From Lysinibacillus xylanilyticus (GTDB lineage: Bacteria > Bacillota > Bacilli > Bacillales_A > Planococcaceae), in assembly GCF_001183605.1 (NCBI RefSeq), contig NZ_LFXJ01000005.1, positions 186,001-250,000 on the forward strand: a DNA stretch of 64,000 bases, read 5' to 3'. Shown one piece after another: positions 19,127-29,559 of the stretch (position 1 is its first letter; each line of letters opens with the position of its first letter). Made by a program: the position numbers and the translations under genes. The notes below the pieces were generated by a model. That model did not search any database and had not been told where the DNA came from. It saw only the letters and a program-made list of their open reading frames with translations.

Positions 19127-20230
19127 ATGACGAGTGAATTAAAACGTACACCTCTATTTGAAGAATATGCAAAGTATGGTGGTAAAACAATCGACTTCGG
19201 TGGATGGGAATTACCAGTGCAATTTTCTTCTATTAAAGAAGAGCATGATGCAGTACGTAATCGTGCTGGCTTATTTGATGTATCACATATGGGTGAAATT
19301 TTAGTAACTGGACCTAATTCACTAGATTTTTTACAAAATCTTTTGACAAATGATATTTCAAAAATTGCAGTTGGTCAAGCGCAATATAATGCAATGTGCT
19401 ATGAAGATGGTGGAGTTGTCGATGATTTATTAACGTATAAATTAGCAGACAATCATTATTTATTGTGCGTAAATGCGGCAAATATTGAAAAAGATTATGA
19501 TTGGATGATGGAAAATCAACATCAATATGATGTGACTATCGACAATCAATCAGATGCTTATGCACAAATTGCCCTTCAAGGTCCATTAGCAGAAGAGGTT
19601 CTTCAAACATTAACAGACACTGATTTAAAAACGATTAAATACTTCCGATTCCAAGCAGATGTTGAAGTTGCTGGTCATAAAGCATTAGTATCTCGTAGTG
19701 GTTACACAGGAGAAGATGGTTTTGAACTATACGGCTCTCCAGAAGATATTAAAGAGTTATGGAATGAAATTTTAGAGGCTGGAAAAGACAAAGGCGTAGT
19801 TGCAGCAGGTTTAGGTTGCCGTGATACACTTCGCTTTGAAGCGGGTCTTCCATTATACGGGCAAGAGCTATCAGCGACAATTTCACCTCTTGAGGCTGGT
19901 ATTGGTTTTGCTGTGAAATTAAATAAAGAGGATTTTAATGGTCATGATGCATTAGTGGCACAAAAAGAAAATGGACTGTCACGTAAAATTGTAGGTATTG
20001 AGATGATCGATAAAGGAATTCCTCGTCATGGCTATAAAGTGTTTAAGGATGGTAAGGAAATCGGTGAAGTGACTACAGGTACTCAGCTTCCTTCCTCTAA
20101 ACGTAATGTTGGTCACGCATTAATTGACAGTCAATTCGCAACTATCGGAACTGAATTGGAAATCGAAATTCGTGGTAAGCACTTAAAGGTAGTAACAGTT
20201 GAAACACCGTTTTACAAGCGTTCAAAATAA
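19127..20230 (+). CDS. gcvT: Glycine cleavage system T protein (aminomethyltransferase)
   Basis: 367 residues, GGGGG upstream of ATG. Transfers the one-carbon unit from aminomethyl-lipoyl H protein to tetrahydrofolate, releasing ammonia. The N-terminal segment FDVSHMGEI, the folate-contact region [10 protein letters not shown] (about 200) and C-terminal GHALIDSQF are typical. First gene of gcvT-gcvPA-gcvPB, under the glycine riboswitch. Confidence 0.96.
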   Translation: MTSELKRTPLFEEYAKYGGKTIDFGGWELPVQFSSIKEEHDAVRNRAGLFDVSHMGEILVTGPNSLDFLQNLLTNDISKIAVGQAQYNAMCYEDGGVVDDLLTYKLADNHYLLCVNAANIEKDYDWMMENQHQYDVTIDNQSDAYAQIALQGPLAEEVLQTLTDTDLKTIKYFRFQADVEVAGHKALVSRSGYTGEDGFELYGSPEDIKELWNEILEAGKDKGVVAAGLGCRDTLRFEAGLPLYGQELSATISPLEAGIGFAVKLNKEDFNGHDALVAQKENGLSRKIVGIEMIDKGIPRHGYKVFKDGKEIGEVTTGTQLPSSKRNVGHALIDSQFATIGTELEIEIRGKHLKVVTVETPFYKRSK

Positions 20231-20255
20231 AAGTTGAAAAGAGGGACCTACATTT

Positions 20256-21602
20256 ATGAAACATCGTTATTTACCAATGACGGAGCAAGATAAACAAGAA
20301 ATGTTAGACGTAATTGGCGTATCCTCAGTTGATGAGTTATTTGAGGATATTCCAGAAAAAGTACGTTTTAAAGGCCTATATGATATTAAAGAAGCAAAAT
20401 CTGAATCAGCTTTATTAAAAGAATTAACGGCACTTGCTGCGAAAAACAAAGATACAAATGCTAACGTATCGTTTTTAGGTGCAGGCGTATACAACCACTA
20501 TAAACCAATTATCGTGGATCACGTTATTTCTCGTTCAGAGTTTTACACAGCGTATACTCCATATCAACCAGAAATTTCACAAGGGGAATTACAAGCAATT
20601 TTTGAATTCCAAACGATGATTGCAGAGCTTACAGGTATGGATCTTGCAAACTCTTCTATGTATGATGGAGGAACAGCATTAGCTGAAGCTGGTATGCTTG
20701 CAGCTGGACATACACGCCGTAAGAAAATTTTAGTATCTGAGGCGGTTCATCCTGAGTATCGCGATGTCGTTGCTACATATGCATACGGTCAATCCATTGA
20801 AATTGTTACCGTTCCACATAAAGATGGTGTGACAGATGTAGAAGCTTTAAAAGAACTAATTGATGACAATACGGCAGCTGTTATTACACAGTATCCTAAC
20901 TTCTTTGGTCAAATTGAGGACTTACAAGTAATTGGCGATATTGCACATGAAGCAAAAAGTTTATTTGTCGTATCTTCAAACCCACTTTCACTAGGGGTTT
21001 TAACACCTCCTGGTAAGCTAGGTGCTGATATTTGTGTAGGGGATGCACAGGTCTTTGGTATTTCTGAAGCATTCGGTGGTCCGCACTGTGGTTTCTTTGC
21101 AGTAACAACGAAACTAATGCGTAAAGTTCCAGGTCGTCTTGTTGGTGAAACAGTAGACGGTGAAGGTCGTCGTGGTTATGTTTTAACGTTACAAGCGCGT
21201 GAACAACATATCCGTCGTGATAAAGCAACATCTAATATTTGTTCGAACCAAGCGCTTCTTGCACTTGCTGCATCTGTAGCAATGACTGCTCTAGGTAAGC
21301 AAGGCGTTCGAGAAATGGCTATGCAAAATATCGCGAAAACTCGCTATGCTAAAAATGCTTTTGAAGCGGCAGGCTTCACAGTAGCATTCCAAGGTGCACA
21401 CTTTAACGAAATCGTTGTGAAGACAAATAAATGTGTGAAAGAAATTAATAAAGGCTTAATAGAAAAAGGTATCATCGGTGGTTATCCTTTAGGTCAAACA
21501 TATGACTCTCTTAAAAATCACGTGCTAATCGCAGTAACAGAATTACGCACGAAGGAAGAAATTGATGCACTTGTTGCAGAAATGGGGGCTCTTAATGCAT
21601 AA
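20256..21602 (+). CDS. gcvPA: Glycine dehydrogenase (decarboxylating) subunit 1
   Basis: 448 residues. This is the N-terminal, non-PLP half of the split P protein, recognisable by [10 protein letters not shown] (about 75), the stretch [14 protein letters not shown] (about 98-111), which is highly conserved in P proteins, and [12 protein letters not shown]. It pairs with GcvPB to decarboxylate glycine. GAGGGACC precedes the ATG. Confidence 0.96.
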   Translation: MKHRYLPMTEQDKQEMLDVIGVSSVDELFEDIPEKVRFKGLYDIKEAKSESALLKELTALAAKNKDTNANVSFLGAGVYNHYKPIIVDHVISRSEFYTAYTPYQPEISQGELQAIFEFQTMIAELTGMDLANSSMYDGGTALAEAGMLAAGHTRRKKILVSEAVHPEYRDVVATYAYGQSIEIVTVPHKDGVTDVEALKELIDDNTAAVITQYPNFFGQIEDLQVIGDIAHEAKSLFVVSSNPLSLGVLTPPGKLGADICVGDAQVFGISEAFGGPHCGFFAVTTKLMRKVPGRLVGETVDGEGRRGYVLTLQAREQHIRRDKATSNICSNQALLALAASVAMTALGKQGVREMAMQNIAKTRYAKNAFEAAGFTVAFQGAHFNEIVVKTNKCVKEINKGLIEKGIIGGYPLGQTYDSLKNHVLIAVTELRTKEEIDALVAEMGALNA

Positions 21603-23058
21603 CGAAAATCAATCACTCATTTTTGAAATTTCAAAAGAAGATCGCGTAGGTTACAGCTTAGAAGCACTTGATGTACCAGAGGTTGATCTTGCAGATTTAC
21701 TTCCTGCAAATTTAGTACGCGCGGAAGCAGCCGAGTTACCAGAAGTATCTGAGCTTGATATTATGCGTCACTATACAGCACTTTCTCGTCGAAACCACGG
21801 TGTAGACTCTGGCTTCTACCCACTTGGTTCTTGTACGATGAAATATAATCCTAAAATTAACGAGGCTGTTGCACGACTTTCTGGTTTTGCAAATGTTCAC
21901 CCATTACAGGATGAATCAACAGCTCAAGGTGCAATGGAGCTTCTTTACGAACTACAAACTTCATTAGTTGAAATTACAGGTATGGATGAAGTGACATTAC
22001 AACCAGCGGCGGGTGCTCATGGTGAATGGACAGCATTAATGATGATTCGTGCATTCCATGAAGCAAACGGTGAAGGCCATCGTAATAAAGTTATCGTTCC
22101 TGACTCTGCTCACGGTACTAACCCAGCATCGGCAACTGTTGCAGGCTTTGAAACTATCACTGTTAAATCAGATGATAATGGTTTAGTAGATATTGAAGAT
22201 TTGCGCAAAGTAGTTGGTTCTGATACAGCTGCATTAATGCTAACAAATCCAAATACACTTGGTCTATTTGAAGAAAATATTATCGAAATGGCAGAGCTTA
22301 TTCACTCTGTTGGCGGTAAAGTATACTATGACGGTGCAAACTTAAACGCGGTTATGAGTAAAGCACGTCCTGGTGATATGGGCTTTGACTGCGTGCACTT
22401 AAATTTACACAAAACATTTACAGGTCCTCACGGTGGCGGTGGCCCAGGTTCAGGTCCAGTAGGTGTAAAAGCAGATTTAATTCCATTCCTTCCAAAACCA
22501 GTTTTAGTAAGAACAGAGGAAGGAACATATCATTTCGATTACGACCGTCCACAATCAATCGGACGTGTTAAACCTTACTACGGTAACTTTGGTATCAACG
22601 TACGTGCATACACTTATATCCGTACAATGGGTCCAGATGGCTTAAAAGCTGTAACAGAATATGCTGTACTAAACGCAAACTATATGATGCGTCGCTTAGA
22701 GCCATTCTATGATTTACCATATAACCGTCATTGTAAACATGAATTTGTATTATCAGGTCATCGTCAAAAGAAACTTGGCGTTCGTACTTTAGATATCGCA
22801 AAACGTCTGTTAGACTTTGGCTACCATCCACCAACAACTTACTTCCCATTAAATGTGGAAGAGGCGTTAATGATCGAGCCAACAGAAACAGAATCTAAAG
22901 AAACATTAGATGCATTCTGCGATAAAATGATCCAAATTGCAAAAGAAGCAGAAGAAAATCCATCAATCGTACAAGAAGCACCACATACAACAGTCGTAAC
23001 TCGCCTAGACGAAACACGCGCTGCTCGTACACCTGTGCTTCGCTATCAAAAAGCATAA
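21595..23058 (+). CDS. gcvPB: Glycine dehydrogenase (decarboxylating) subunit 2
   Basis: 487 residues from ATG 21595, which overlaps the gcvPA stop by 8 bases and has GGGGG just upstream; a longer reading from 21562 would bury the start in gcvPA. The PLP-lysine motif is in [20 protein letters not shown] (about 281-300); also SCTMKYNPK and [11 protein letters not shown]. Forms the catalytic half of the glycine decarboxylase. Confidence 0.96.
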   Translation: MHNENQSLIFEISKEDRVGYSLEALDVPEVDLADLLPANLVRAEAAELPEVSELDIMRHYTALSRRNHGVDSGFYPLGSCTMKYNPKINEAVARLSGFANVHPLQDESTAQGAMELLYELQTSLVEITGMDEVTLQPAAGAHGEWTALMMIRAFHEANGEGHRNKVIVPDSAHGTNPASATVAGFETITVKSDDNGLVDIEDLRKVVGSDTAALMLTNPNTLGLFEENIIEMAELIHSVGGKVYYDGANLNAVMSKARPGDMGFDCVHLNLHKTFTGPHGGGGPGSGPVGVKADLIPFLPKPVLVRTEEGTYHFDYDRPQSIGRVKPYYGNFGINVRAYTYIRTMGPDGLKAVTEYAVLNANYMMRRLEPFYDLPYNRHCKHEFVLSGHRQKKLGVRTLDIAKRLLDFGYHPPTTYFPLNVEEALMIEPTETESKETLDAFCDKMIQIAKEAEENPSIVQEAPHTTVVTRLDETRAARTPVLRYQKA

Positions 23059-23070
23059 TTAACTGCCATA

Positions 23071-23115
23071 AGGCGTCCAATGAGTATTTGAGTACTTGTT
23101 GGACGTCTTTTTTTA
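23071..23115 (+). terminator. Terminator of gcv operon
   Basis: GGCGTCCAA (23072-23080) pairs with TTGGACGTC (23099-23107), with further pairing inside the loop (GTA/TAC), followed by a run of eight T. Confidence 0.88.
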
Positions 23116-23139
23116 TTCTTTTTTTGATTAACATTAGCA

Positions 23140-23796
23140 ATGTGATGGAAAGAAAACAGGGCGACGGAAGAAAGTCGGAAGCGACGGAAGGAAGAGTCAA
23201 GGTGACGGAAAGAAGACAGGGCGACGGAAAGAAGAGTCCAAGCGACGGAAGGAAAGATCCAAGCGACGGAAAGAAAGTCGGAAGCGAGGGAAGATTGAGC
23301 CAGGGTGACGGAAAGAAGACAGGGCGACGGAAAGAAGAGTTGAAGCGACGGAAGGAAAGATCCAAGCGACGGAAAGAAAGTCGGAAGCGCAGGAAGATTG
23401 AGCCAGGGTGACGGAAAGAAGACCGGGCGACGGAAAGAAGAGTCCAAGTGACGGAAGGAAAGATCCAAGCGACGGAAAGAAAGGCGGAAGCGAGGGAAGA
23501 TTGAGCCAGGGTGACGGAAAGAAGACCGGGCGACGGAAAGAAGAGTCCAAGTGACGGAAGGAAAGATCCAAGCGACGGAAAGAAAGGCGGAAGCGACGGA
23601 AGGAAGAGCCAAGGTGACGGAAAGAAGACCGGGCGACGGAAAGAAGAGTCCAAGTGACGGAAGGAAAGATCCAAGCGACGGAAAGAAAGTCGGAAGCGAC
23701 GGAAGATTGAGCCAGGGTGACGGAAAGAAGACCAGGCGACGGAAAGACGAGCCAAAGAGACGGAAGGAGAGATCCAAGCGACGGAAAGAAAACAAA
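23140..23796. repeat. 103-bp tandem repeat array, about six units
   Basis: The anchor GGTGACGGAAAGAAGAC recurs at 23201, 23304, 23407, 23510, 23613 and 23716, exactly 103 bases apart. Each unit is built from smaller GCGACGGAAAGAAG-like steps. It is purine-rich on the plus strand. Because stops are absent, long frames appear in several registers on both strands, but 103 is not a multiple of three and none has an RBS, so I call no gene. It lies just after the gcv terminator. Confidence 0.9.
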
Positions 23797-23887
23797 AAGC
23801 TGGATAGAACCGACGAAAAGCTGGATAGGACCATCAAAAAGCTGGATAGGACCATCAAAAAGCTGGATAGAACCATCAAAAAGCCAG
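23797..23887. repeat. 21-bp tandem repeat, four copies plus partial
   Basis: AAGCTGGATAGGACCATCAA recurs at 23797, 23818, 23839, 23860 with a partial copy at 23881. It abuts the 103-bp array and is followed by C-rich sequence up to about 23960. Confidence 0.85.
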
Positions 23888-24100
23888 AAAAAACAAAGCA
23901 ACCCCACCACATTATGCCAAACCCCCCATGCAATGCAGAACCCCGCCCCCCCGAACCCCTATAAGAAACTATTTAATATAAGGGTGTATATTGATATACT
24001 TACATTAATTTGTACTTTAGTTAAAATCATCATATATTTCGCATTGAAAATGTAACAAATTGTTCGTAATCCATGTGTTGAAAGGGCTGATAGATTAAAA

Positions 24101-25024
24101 ATGCAAGTGATTCAAGTTGAATTGAGCTTACCGGCAAACAGTGTTTTGAATGATACATATAAAATAAAAGAAGTTATTGCTACTAGTAAATTGTCATTTG
24201 TTTATATCGCGGAGAATATTAATGAAGGGAATCAGCTAATTATTAAGGAGTTCTTTCCAAATGACATCGCTTTACGGGATTTAGATAATAAAACTGTCGT
24301 TAATCGTTTGCCTTCAACAAAGCAGAAGTTCGAGGATTTAAAAGCTATTTTTCTAAATGAAGCGTTAATTATGCGGCAAATAAATCATCGTAATATCGTC
24401 AAATATATTGACCACTTTGAAGAAAATGAGTCAATTTATATCGTGATGGAGTATTATGAAGGAACGTTATTAGATCAATACTTAAAGGATTTTCCTATTA
24501 ATGATAGGGACCATTTGTACGCGAGTATATTCCTTCCTCTAATTGGTGCTTTAAGCTATTTACATAAAAAAGGCATACTTCATCGTGATATTAAACCAAG
24601 TAATATTATGATAGATTCTGAAGGTAATCCATATTTACTGGATTTTGGTTCGGCTATTATTTATAAAACTGCTGAGAATCATCAAATATTTACAAGCCCA
24701 GGGTATTCTCCTTTAGAGCAATATTCGAATGTATCTAAGCAAGGTGTGTATACAGATATTTATAGTTTAGCAGCAACATTTTATTTTTCTTTAACAGATA
24801 TTATCCCGCCGGATAGCTCAAAACGTGTAATCGAGGATAAAATCGAAAATGTGAGAAAATATAATGAAAAAGTGAGTATTATTCTATCTCGAACAATTAT
24901 GTGGGGTCTTGCAGTGCATGCAAAAAAACGATGCTCTTCACTTAAATTTATGGAACTGGCCGTTGCTGTTGGAAATATTATTAATAGACTAAAGGATTAT
25001 TTTAAACCGGATGATTCTAAATGA
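24101..25024 (+). CDS. Ser/Thr protein kinase, soluble
   Basis: 307 residues of Hanks-type kinase with little else: ATP-binding lysine K49 (LIIKEFFP), catalytic loop HRDIKPSN (about 161-168), LDFGSA (about 180) and YTDIYSLAATFY. The usual Gly-rich loop is weak. No transmembrane or PASTA segment, unlike PrkC. It lies 0.5 kb upstream of a gene set with FHA and PP2C proteins, which matches the kinase-phosphatase-FHA switch of some type VI secretion systems (PpkA-PppA-Fha). A role in phosphorylating the FHA partner is inference from that context. Confidence 0.85.
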   Translation: MQVIQVELSLPANSVLNDTYKIKEVIATSKLSFVYIAENINEGNQLIIKEFFPNDIALRDLDNKTVVNRLPSTKQKFEDLKAIFLNEALIMRQINHRNIVKYIDHFEENESIYIVMEYYEGTLLDQYLKDFPINDRDHLYASIFLPLIGALSYLHKKGILHRDIKPSNIMIDSEGNPYLLDFGSAIIYKTAENHQIFTSPGYSPLEQYSNVSKQGVYTDIYSLAATFYFSLTDIIPPDSSKRVIEDKIENVRKYNEKVSIILSRTIMWGLAVHAKKRCSSLKFMELAVAVGNIINRLKDYFKPDDSK

Positions 25025-25085
25025 CTATCCATTTATAAGGATGGTTCTAAAGTATCAATTTTGATTTTAAAAAATATTTTTTGTT

Positions 25086-25130
25086 AAGAGCTTATGGACT
25101 ACTTATTTTAATTCCATAAGCTCTTTTTTT
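25086..25130 (+). terminator. Terminator of the kinase gene
   Basis: AAGAGCTTATGGA pairs with TCCATAAGCTCTT and is followed by seven T. It isolates the kinase gene from the operon that starts at 25562. Confidence 0.9.
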
Positions 25131-25525
25131 AGTAAAAATATAGAATAAATACATTTATTTTTATTAATATGCGTAAATTTTACCATGTTTATTTTTTGCG
25201 ATGAATCCAGTTTAATACATTTATATTGCATAATATCCTAATGTAAATATTGACAATAAAATTAGATATTGTATAGTTACTTTGTGATACATAATGTCAT
25301 CAGTGAAGTAAGCATGTGAAATTATAGAACCAATAGGAATTCTAGTATTGAGTAACTGGTATACATAATTACATACATAATCATAAATAAGAATAAATAC
25401 TAATTCTTTGTCTGTAATTACCATTTTGTTACTTATTAGTATTTTATTAGTTGATTTCGAACGCGATTATCATATTTTATTTGCTACTCACTAAATGATT
25501 ATGCTTACTCGAAATTCGTTACAAA
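25131..25525. other. AT-rich upstream region of the injection-system operon
   Basis: About 400 bases without a gene. It should contain the promoter for the 25562 operon. I see no clear operator or riboswitch. Confidence 0.4.
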
Positions 25526-25564
25526 AAGGAGGGATGGCTGTATAATTATACGGCCGACTGAATG
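25526..25564 (+). promoter_or_regulatory. Shine-Dalgarno separated from its start by a hairpin
   Basis: A strong SD (AAGGAGGG, ends 25533) stands 28 bases before the only plausible ATG (25562), since an in-frame TGA sits directly before that ATG. Between them, 25536-25555 can fold as an 8-bp stem (GGCTGTAT with ATACGGCC, one G-T pair) and an AATT loop. Removing the 20-base hairpin leaves 8 bases between SD and ATG, the normal distance. Also, an ATG at 25534 would give a three-codon ORF. Confidence 0.6.
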
Positions 25565-27730
25565 GAGATTATTAGTCAAACAAACAGAACCATGCTCTTC
25601 GAGGAAATTAATCCGGAAAAAATGGATTTAATTACGCTTGTTGGAGATGTAAAAGGGATTGATAGCCTTAGTGATGAAAAAATCAAAGAAATTAATGAAT
25701 ATCTTCTTGTCAAAAGCTTCGACGAATTTTTAGACAAGTTTTCTCCAACGGTTTACTCATTCTACAATGCTGCTAACCAAAAGGTTATGTATACATTAAA
25801 GAAACCAGAAGGAATTCAAGATGACTGTATTTCTGAAATAGCAATTGACCAAAATAATGATTTTTTAAAAATGCTATTTACCCTCATTGATACGAAAAGA
25901 AGTCAGGGCATTGCGAATGTTGATTTTAAGTTTGAGAATTTGCTCGATATGATCTCTCCTAAAAAGGTTATGGATGATATTCGACAAGTCAGAAAAGAAA
26001 TCCATTACCTATACGGTGAATATGACAAGTTAGATGAAGGCGATCCAAAAAAATTGGATACAGGGGACAAGCTAAACCTGATGTTTGAAGTGGCAAGTAG
26101 AAATTACAACAATGTCATGGCGATGCTTCCTTTAGCAATTGAAGATATTAAAACGAGACTATTGTTAGGTGCTAATCAGGATGAAGATGAATCCGAAAAA
26201 TTACAAATAGGAACACTTTCTATTGGTGACAATGGTGAATTAAAAATCATTGAGGCACCACAAAATAATAGCTCGGAACTGATGGTTATTGAGGAAAATA
26301 GTAACTATGGTTTAAGCACAGTTTTCGAAGAGGACTATGAGGCGATTACAGAAACACCATCTTCTTATGTGAAAGATTTAGTTGTAAGAACTTTCTCTCC
26401 TTTGCCAGCTGTAAGGGCTGAATTTGATGTAGAGACAGAGGTACAAAACTACAATACATACTTAGAATTCTATAAGGATGCTAAGGATGAATTTGTAAAA
26501 ACAGTGAAGCCGTTAGTTGAAAAACTATTAGGTGTAAAAATGTACTTTGATCAGTATGCAACTAAAAACAAAGGTATGCAGCCCTCGTTAATTGTAACAA
26601 ACACAAAGTTAGATATGCTCGTTAAAAGTAATAATCTACCACGATTACGCACGTATTTAAACACTGTTAACTCCAAAAATGACTTTACAGATACGGTATG
26701 GTATGGAATTGTCCCTGCACTAGAACTAGAGGCTTCTGGAAAAATGAAAGTAAGCAGAGCTAGATTTAAAGGGAACGATAAGGTTGCCAAGCAAGACGGC
26801 AATACAATGGAATCGTTATCCATCCTTCTCGATACTGTGAAAGATTATAAAATACAGATTTTCTTCAACTTCATGACAGAAGAAGAAACAACATTCAATG
26901 GAATTGCGACAGCAGGTATTGATCGCCTGATCGATAAATGCTCAGTGCTTGTTCGAAAAGATTATAGTGAGTTTGCGATACCATGTTTACCGAACTTCAC
27001 TATTATTCCTAAAGATAAATCAGGTGTAATCATTGATACAAGAATGCAGACAACAGAAAACGGAGCGCGATTATCTAAAGAAAAAGAGGATATTTTAAAG
27101 CTTTGGATAGATGGCGTTTACGTTGGTGCTAGCTATGTAGCGGCAGGTATTGTTTCAGCATATCAATGTCCAGAATATTTGAAAGACTCATTTAGAAATG
27201 TTCAGAGAAATTATCCAGGTGTACGATTCGATATCGAAGCTGGTGATAACTCGCTTAGAGCCGTTACAACAATGGCGAAAGAAATCTCTGGATTTACTAA
27301 TAATATTAAAGATGCTATTAACAGCAGAAGCTTTGGCTTTGTATTCTCTTCAGAGAATGTACAGCTTCAAGATAAAGATATTAAACGTATTACAGTGTAT
27401 AAAGCTAGAAGTCTAGCAATGGAAGAAGATGGATTCGATTCAATCTACAAAACACAAGTTAGTACGTATATTGAAAGAATTTTACGATTCCAATCTGGTG
27501 ACTTTAAGCATGAAAATATCGTTCGATTCTTTAGTAATAATCCAAGTAGCCAAAAAAGCAAATGGGTTAATGACAAAGGCTATGTAAACTCTATTATTCA
27601 CGATGGAGATGACATCGGCTACATTATCGATGAAAAATCAAGCACATGTCAGATTGACCTAGTGTTTAACGGTAATGTGAAGAATCTTGAAGTTATGATT
27701 ACAAAGGCAAGCAGTGCTGTTAAGGCCTAA
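25562..27730 (+). CDS. Contractile sheath-like protein (TssB/TssC or tail-sheath type, inferred)
   Basis: 722 residues. I do not recognise a named family with certainty. The C-terminal 250 residues look like a tail-sheath domain: DGVYVGASYVAAGIVSAYQ (about 520-540) resembles the sheath segment that precedes the conserved C-terminal fold, and the end, CQIDLVFNGNVKNLEVMITK, resembles the last strand of TssC and phage sheaths, which holds the interwoven mesh. The N-terminal 270 residues are charged and helical. It is directly followed by an Hcp/tube-like gene, the sheath-tube order of contractile tails. Length is larger than TssC (about 500), so extra sequence or a TssB-TssC-like combination is possible. 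Confidence 0.55.
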   Translation: MEIISQTNRTMLFEEINPEKMDLITLVGDVKGIDSLSDEKIKEINEYLLVKSFDEFLDKFSPTVYSFYNAANQKVMYTLKKPEGIQDDCISEIAIDQNNDFLKMLFTLIDTKRSQGIANVDFKFENLLDMISPKKVMDDIRQVRKEIHYLYGEYDKLDEGDPKKLDTGDKLNLMFEVASRNYNNVMAMLPLAIEDIKTRLLLGANQDEDESEKLQIGTLSIGDNGELKIIEAPQNNSSELMVIEENSNYGLSTVFEEDYEAITETPSSYVKDLVVRTFSPLPAVRAEFDVETEVQNYNTYLEFYKDAKDEFVKTVKPLVEKLLGVKMYFDQYATKNKGMQPSLIVTNTKLDMLVKSNNLPRLRTYLNTVNSKNDFTDTVWYGIVPALELEASGKMKVSRARFKGNDKVAKQDGNTMESLSILLDTVKDYKIQIFFNFMTEEETTFNGIATAGIDRLIDKCSVLVRKDYSEFAIPCLPNFTIIPKDKSGVIIDTRMQTTENGARLSKEKEDILKLWIDGVYVGASYVAAGIVSAYQCPEYLKDSFRNVQRNYPGVRFDIEAGDNSLRAVTTMAKEISGFTNNIKDAINSRSFGFVFSSENVQLQDKDIKRITVYKARSLAMEEDGFDSIYKTQVSTYIERILRFQSGDFKHENIVRFFSNNPSSQKSKWVNDKGYVNSIIHDGDDIGYIIDEKSSTCQIDLVFNGNVKNLEVMITKASSAVKA

Positions 27731-27957
27731 CAAGTTTAAACATACAATCAAAAACTTTTTAAGTGGGATGTTTAAGATTTATTCATAAATCTTTTAACAT
27801 AAATAGAATCTTCCATGAATTGCTAGATGAAAAAATTACATATTTCTCCATGCTTAATGTATTTACATTGGGCATGGAGGAATGTATACAGCTAGTTATA
27901 AATTTCATCTAAAGCATTTCATTGAGACGATTCAACAAATATTAGGAGGTACAAAAA
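27731..27957 (+). promoter_or_regulatory. Leader with stable hairpin before the tube-like gene
   Basis: CTCCATGC (27846-27853) pairs with GCATGGAG (27872-27879), and inner bases AATGTA/TACATT extend the stem. No T-run follows, so it is more likely an RNA-stability or processing element giving more message for the downstream small protein. Confidence 0.45.
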
Positions 27958-28383
27958 ATGGGTTTTGTATTAAAAGTAGAAGGATCAGAAGCAATTGAAC
28001 TAGGGTTAGACAGCATTATGTCTGTTGAGTATGAAACAGATACTCCAAATGACTCTAACGCACGTTCTACAGATGTAGGAGCAACTTTAAAAATAAAAGG
28101 TAAAATCCTTACTGCAACAGATGGTGACAATTCTGATGATACGATGAAATTAGGTTTATGGTCATTAGTACCAGCTGAGAAAGCTGACTGTTACCGTAAA
28201 GTAACTTTAGAAGTTATTTCTGCTGATCAAGTAGTAAGAAAAATTAACTTCCCAAATGCTTTCGTTGTTGACTATTCAGAAAGATATGGTGACACAGAAG
28301 GTATTGGTGAATTCTACTTATTCATTAAGCAAAAGAAAGACAAAACAGACTTGGCGAAAATCGAAGGCGGCTACGCTGTCTAA
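27958..28383 (+). CDS. Tail-tube/Hcp-like protein
   Basis: 141 residues; ATG with TTAGGAGGT, the best RBS in the operon, which fits a highly expressed structural protein. Beta-strand-rich sequence without cysteine clusters or signal peptide, with an acidic N-terminal half (EGSEAIELGLDSIMSVEYET) and a C-terminal strand pair VVDYSERYGDTEGIGEFYLFI. Size and fold expectation fit the Hcp/tail-tube family. It lies right after the sheath-like gene. Assignment is from context and overall look, not from a diagnostic motif. Confidence 0.55.
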   Translation: MGFVLKVEGSEAIELGLDSIMSVEYETDTPNDSNARSTDVGATLKIKGKILTATDGDNSDDTMKLGLWSLVPAEKADCYRKVTLEVISADQVVRKINFPNAFVVDYSERYGDTEGIGEFYLFIKQKKDKTDLAKIEGGYAV

Positions 28384-28407
28384 GATTGCTGCTTGATAGC
28401 ACTCCAC

Positions 28408-28445
28408 ATTATCTAAGGGACTTTCATAGTTCCTTAGATAATTTT
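28408..28445 (+). terminator. Weak terminator after the tube-like gene
   Basis: ATTATCTAAGGGA (28408-28420) pairs with TCCTTAGATAAT (28431-28442), followed by only four T. Partial read-through would set high tube and lower downstream expression. Confidence 0.6.
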
Positions 28446-28473
28446 GAATAATCCTAATACTGGGGATGAAAAC

Positions 28474-28908
28474 ATGAAAACGCATTATGAAACTTTAGGT
28501 GTCAGTAGAGACGCCACGCAAGCAGAAATAAAACTCGCTTATCGAAAACTATCAAAAAAACATCATCCAGACGTGAGCGGTGGAAACAAAGAATCTGAAA
28601 AGATTTTTTTAGAAGTGACAGAGGCATACAAAGTACTGAAGGATCAAGCTTCTAGAGAGGCATATGATGCTCGACTAGATGGAGCTGGTCAAAGTTGGAG
28701 TAATGGACAGACTTATGAAAAACAGTCTACACGCCAACAGTCTACTGAAAAAAAGCCAGATTTCAATATGAACAATATTGAAAAGAACTTTGAACACTTT
28801 TTTGGTTTTAACCCTAAAACAAAGGAAACGGGATCAACCCTTAACAAGAATGCAAAGAAGAATCCACTAGATACAACTGATTTATTTGAACGTTTTTTTA
28901 ATAAGTAA
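28474..28908 (+). CDS. DnaJ-domain protein
   Basis: 144 residues from ATG 28474 (GGGGATGAAAAC upstream). Residues 1-65 are a J domain with HPD at 31-33 (KKHHPDVSGG) and the usual YETLGVSRDATQAEIK start. No Gly/Phe-rich or zinc-finger region; the remainder is polar and has FEHFFGFNPK and LFERFF motifs near the end. It is a natural partner for the Hsp70-like protein at 34603 in the same operon, where it could recruit that ATPase to assembled or spent structure. Partnering is inference. Confidence 0.88.
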   Translation: MKTHYETLGVSRDATQAEIKLAYRKLSKKHHPDVSGGNKESEKIFLEVTEAYKVLKDQASREAYDARLDGAGQSWSNGQTYEKQSTRQQSTEKKPDFNMNNIEKNFEHFFGFNPKTKETGSTLNKNAKKNPLDTTDLFERFFNK

Positions 28909-28944
28909 AACTAAGCCATAGCTAGTATGAAGGAGTGTGATACC

Positions 28945-29520
28945 ATGTATGATCAAAATTCAATGGATACATACACTGAAAACGCAAAAAAACAAATGAT
29001 TATAAAAGTTATAGATATCATTATTGTCACAATCGCCTTCTTTTTCATTCTTTACGTATTTGTCATGAATCAGGATTTTATTTTGAAAACAATTATTGGA
29101 CTTATGTTGGTCATACTAGCAATTGTTTATGGCGCTGTTATGTATGAGGCAAGAGATAAAAATTACGATGTGACAAACAAAAAAATTCGAAAATTAGTTC
29201 TCCTCAATGATCGAGGAGCTGAAATAGATGAATGGGAAATAGATGACCAAACGTCATTACTTATTGGTAAAAATTCAGCTGACAATAAGGCAGATATCGA
29301 TTTAAGCGGTACAGAATATGAATCGCTTATTAACTATGAGCATGCTGTATTAAACAATGTTTCTGGAGTATGGTACATAGAGGATATTGATTCAGTAAAT
29401 GGTGTTGGTATAAAAAAAGCTCATAAGCGCGTTAAAAATAGAATACAACACGAAAACCCTTACCCAATCGGTAATGGAGACACGATTTACATAGCAAATA
29501 CGCGAATTTTAGTGAAATAG
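28945..29520 (+). CDS. Membrane-anchored FHA-domain protein
   Basis: 191 residues from ATG 28945 with AAGGAG nine bases ahead. Two membrane helices at about residues 20-40 and 46-66, then a cytoplasmic FHA domain (about 90-190): LLIGKNSADNKADIDL, YEHAVL in place of the usual SRxHA, and VNGVGIK for the NGT-type loop. FHA domains bind phosphothreonine. In type VI systems an FHA protein is the phosphorylated switch; here the protein would tether that switch at the membrane. Confidence 0.78.
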   Translation: MYDQNSMDTYTENAKKQMIIKVIDIIIVTIAFFFILYVFVMNQDFILKTIIGLMLVILAIVYGAVMYEARDKNYDVTNKKIRKLVLLNDRGAEIDEWEIDDQTSLLIGKNSADNKADIDLSGTEYESLINYEHAVLNNVSGVWYIEDIDSVNGVGIKKAHKRVKNRIQHENPYPIGNGDTIYIANTRILVK

Positions 29521-29559
29521 AGACAAGTAAATTCGTAACATAGACGGGGGATAGCAAAA

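Noticed and set aside
22895..23933. Several long Ser/Phe/Arg-rich frames over the 103-bp array, on both strands
   Set aside because: They are created by the stop-free repeat unit, change register every unit and lack RBS or homology to anything recognised.
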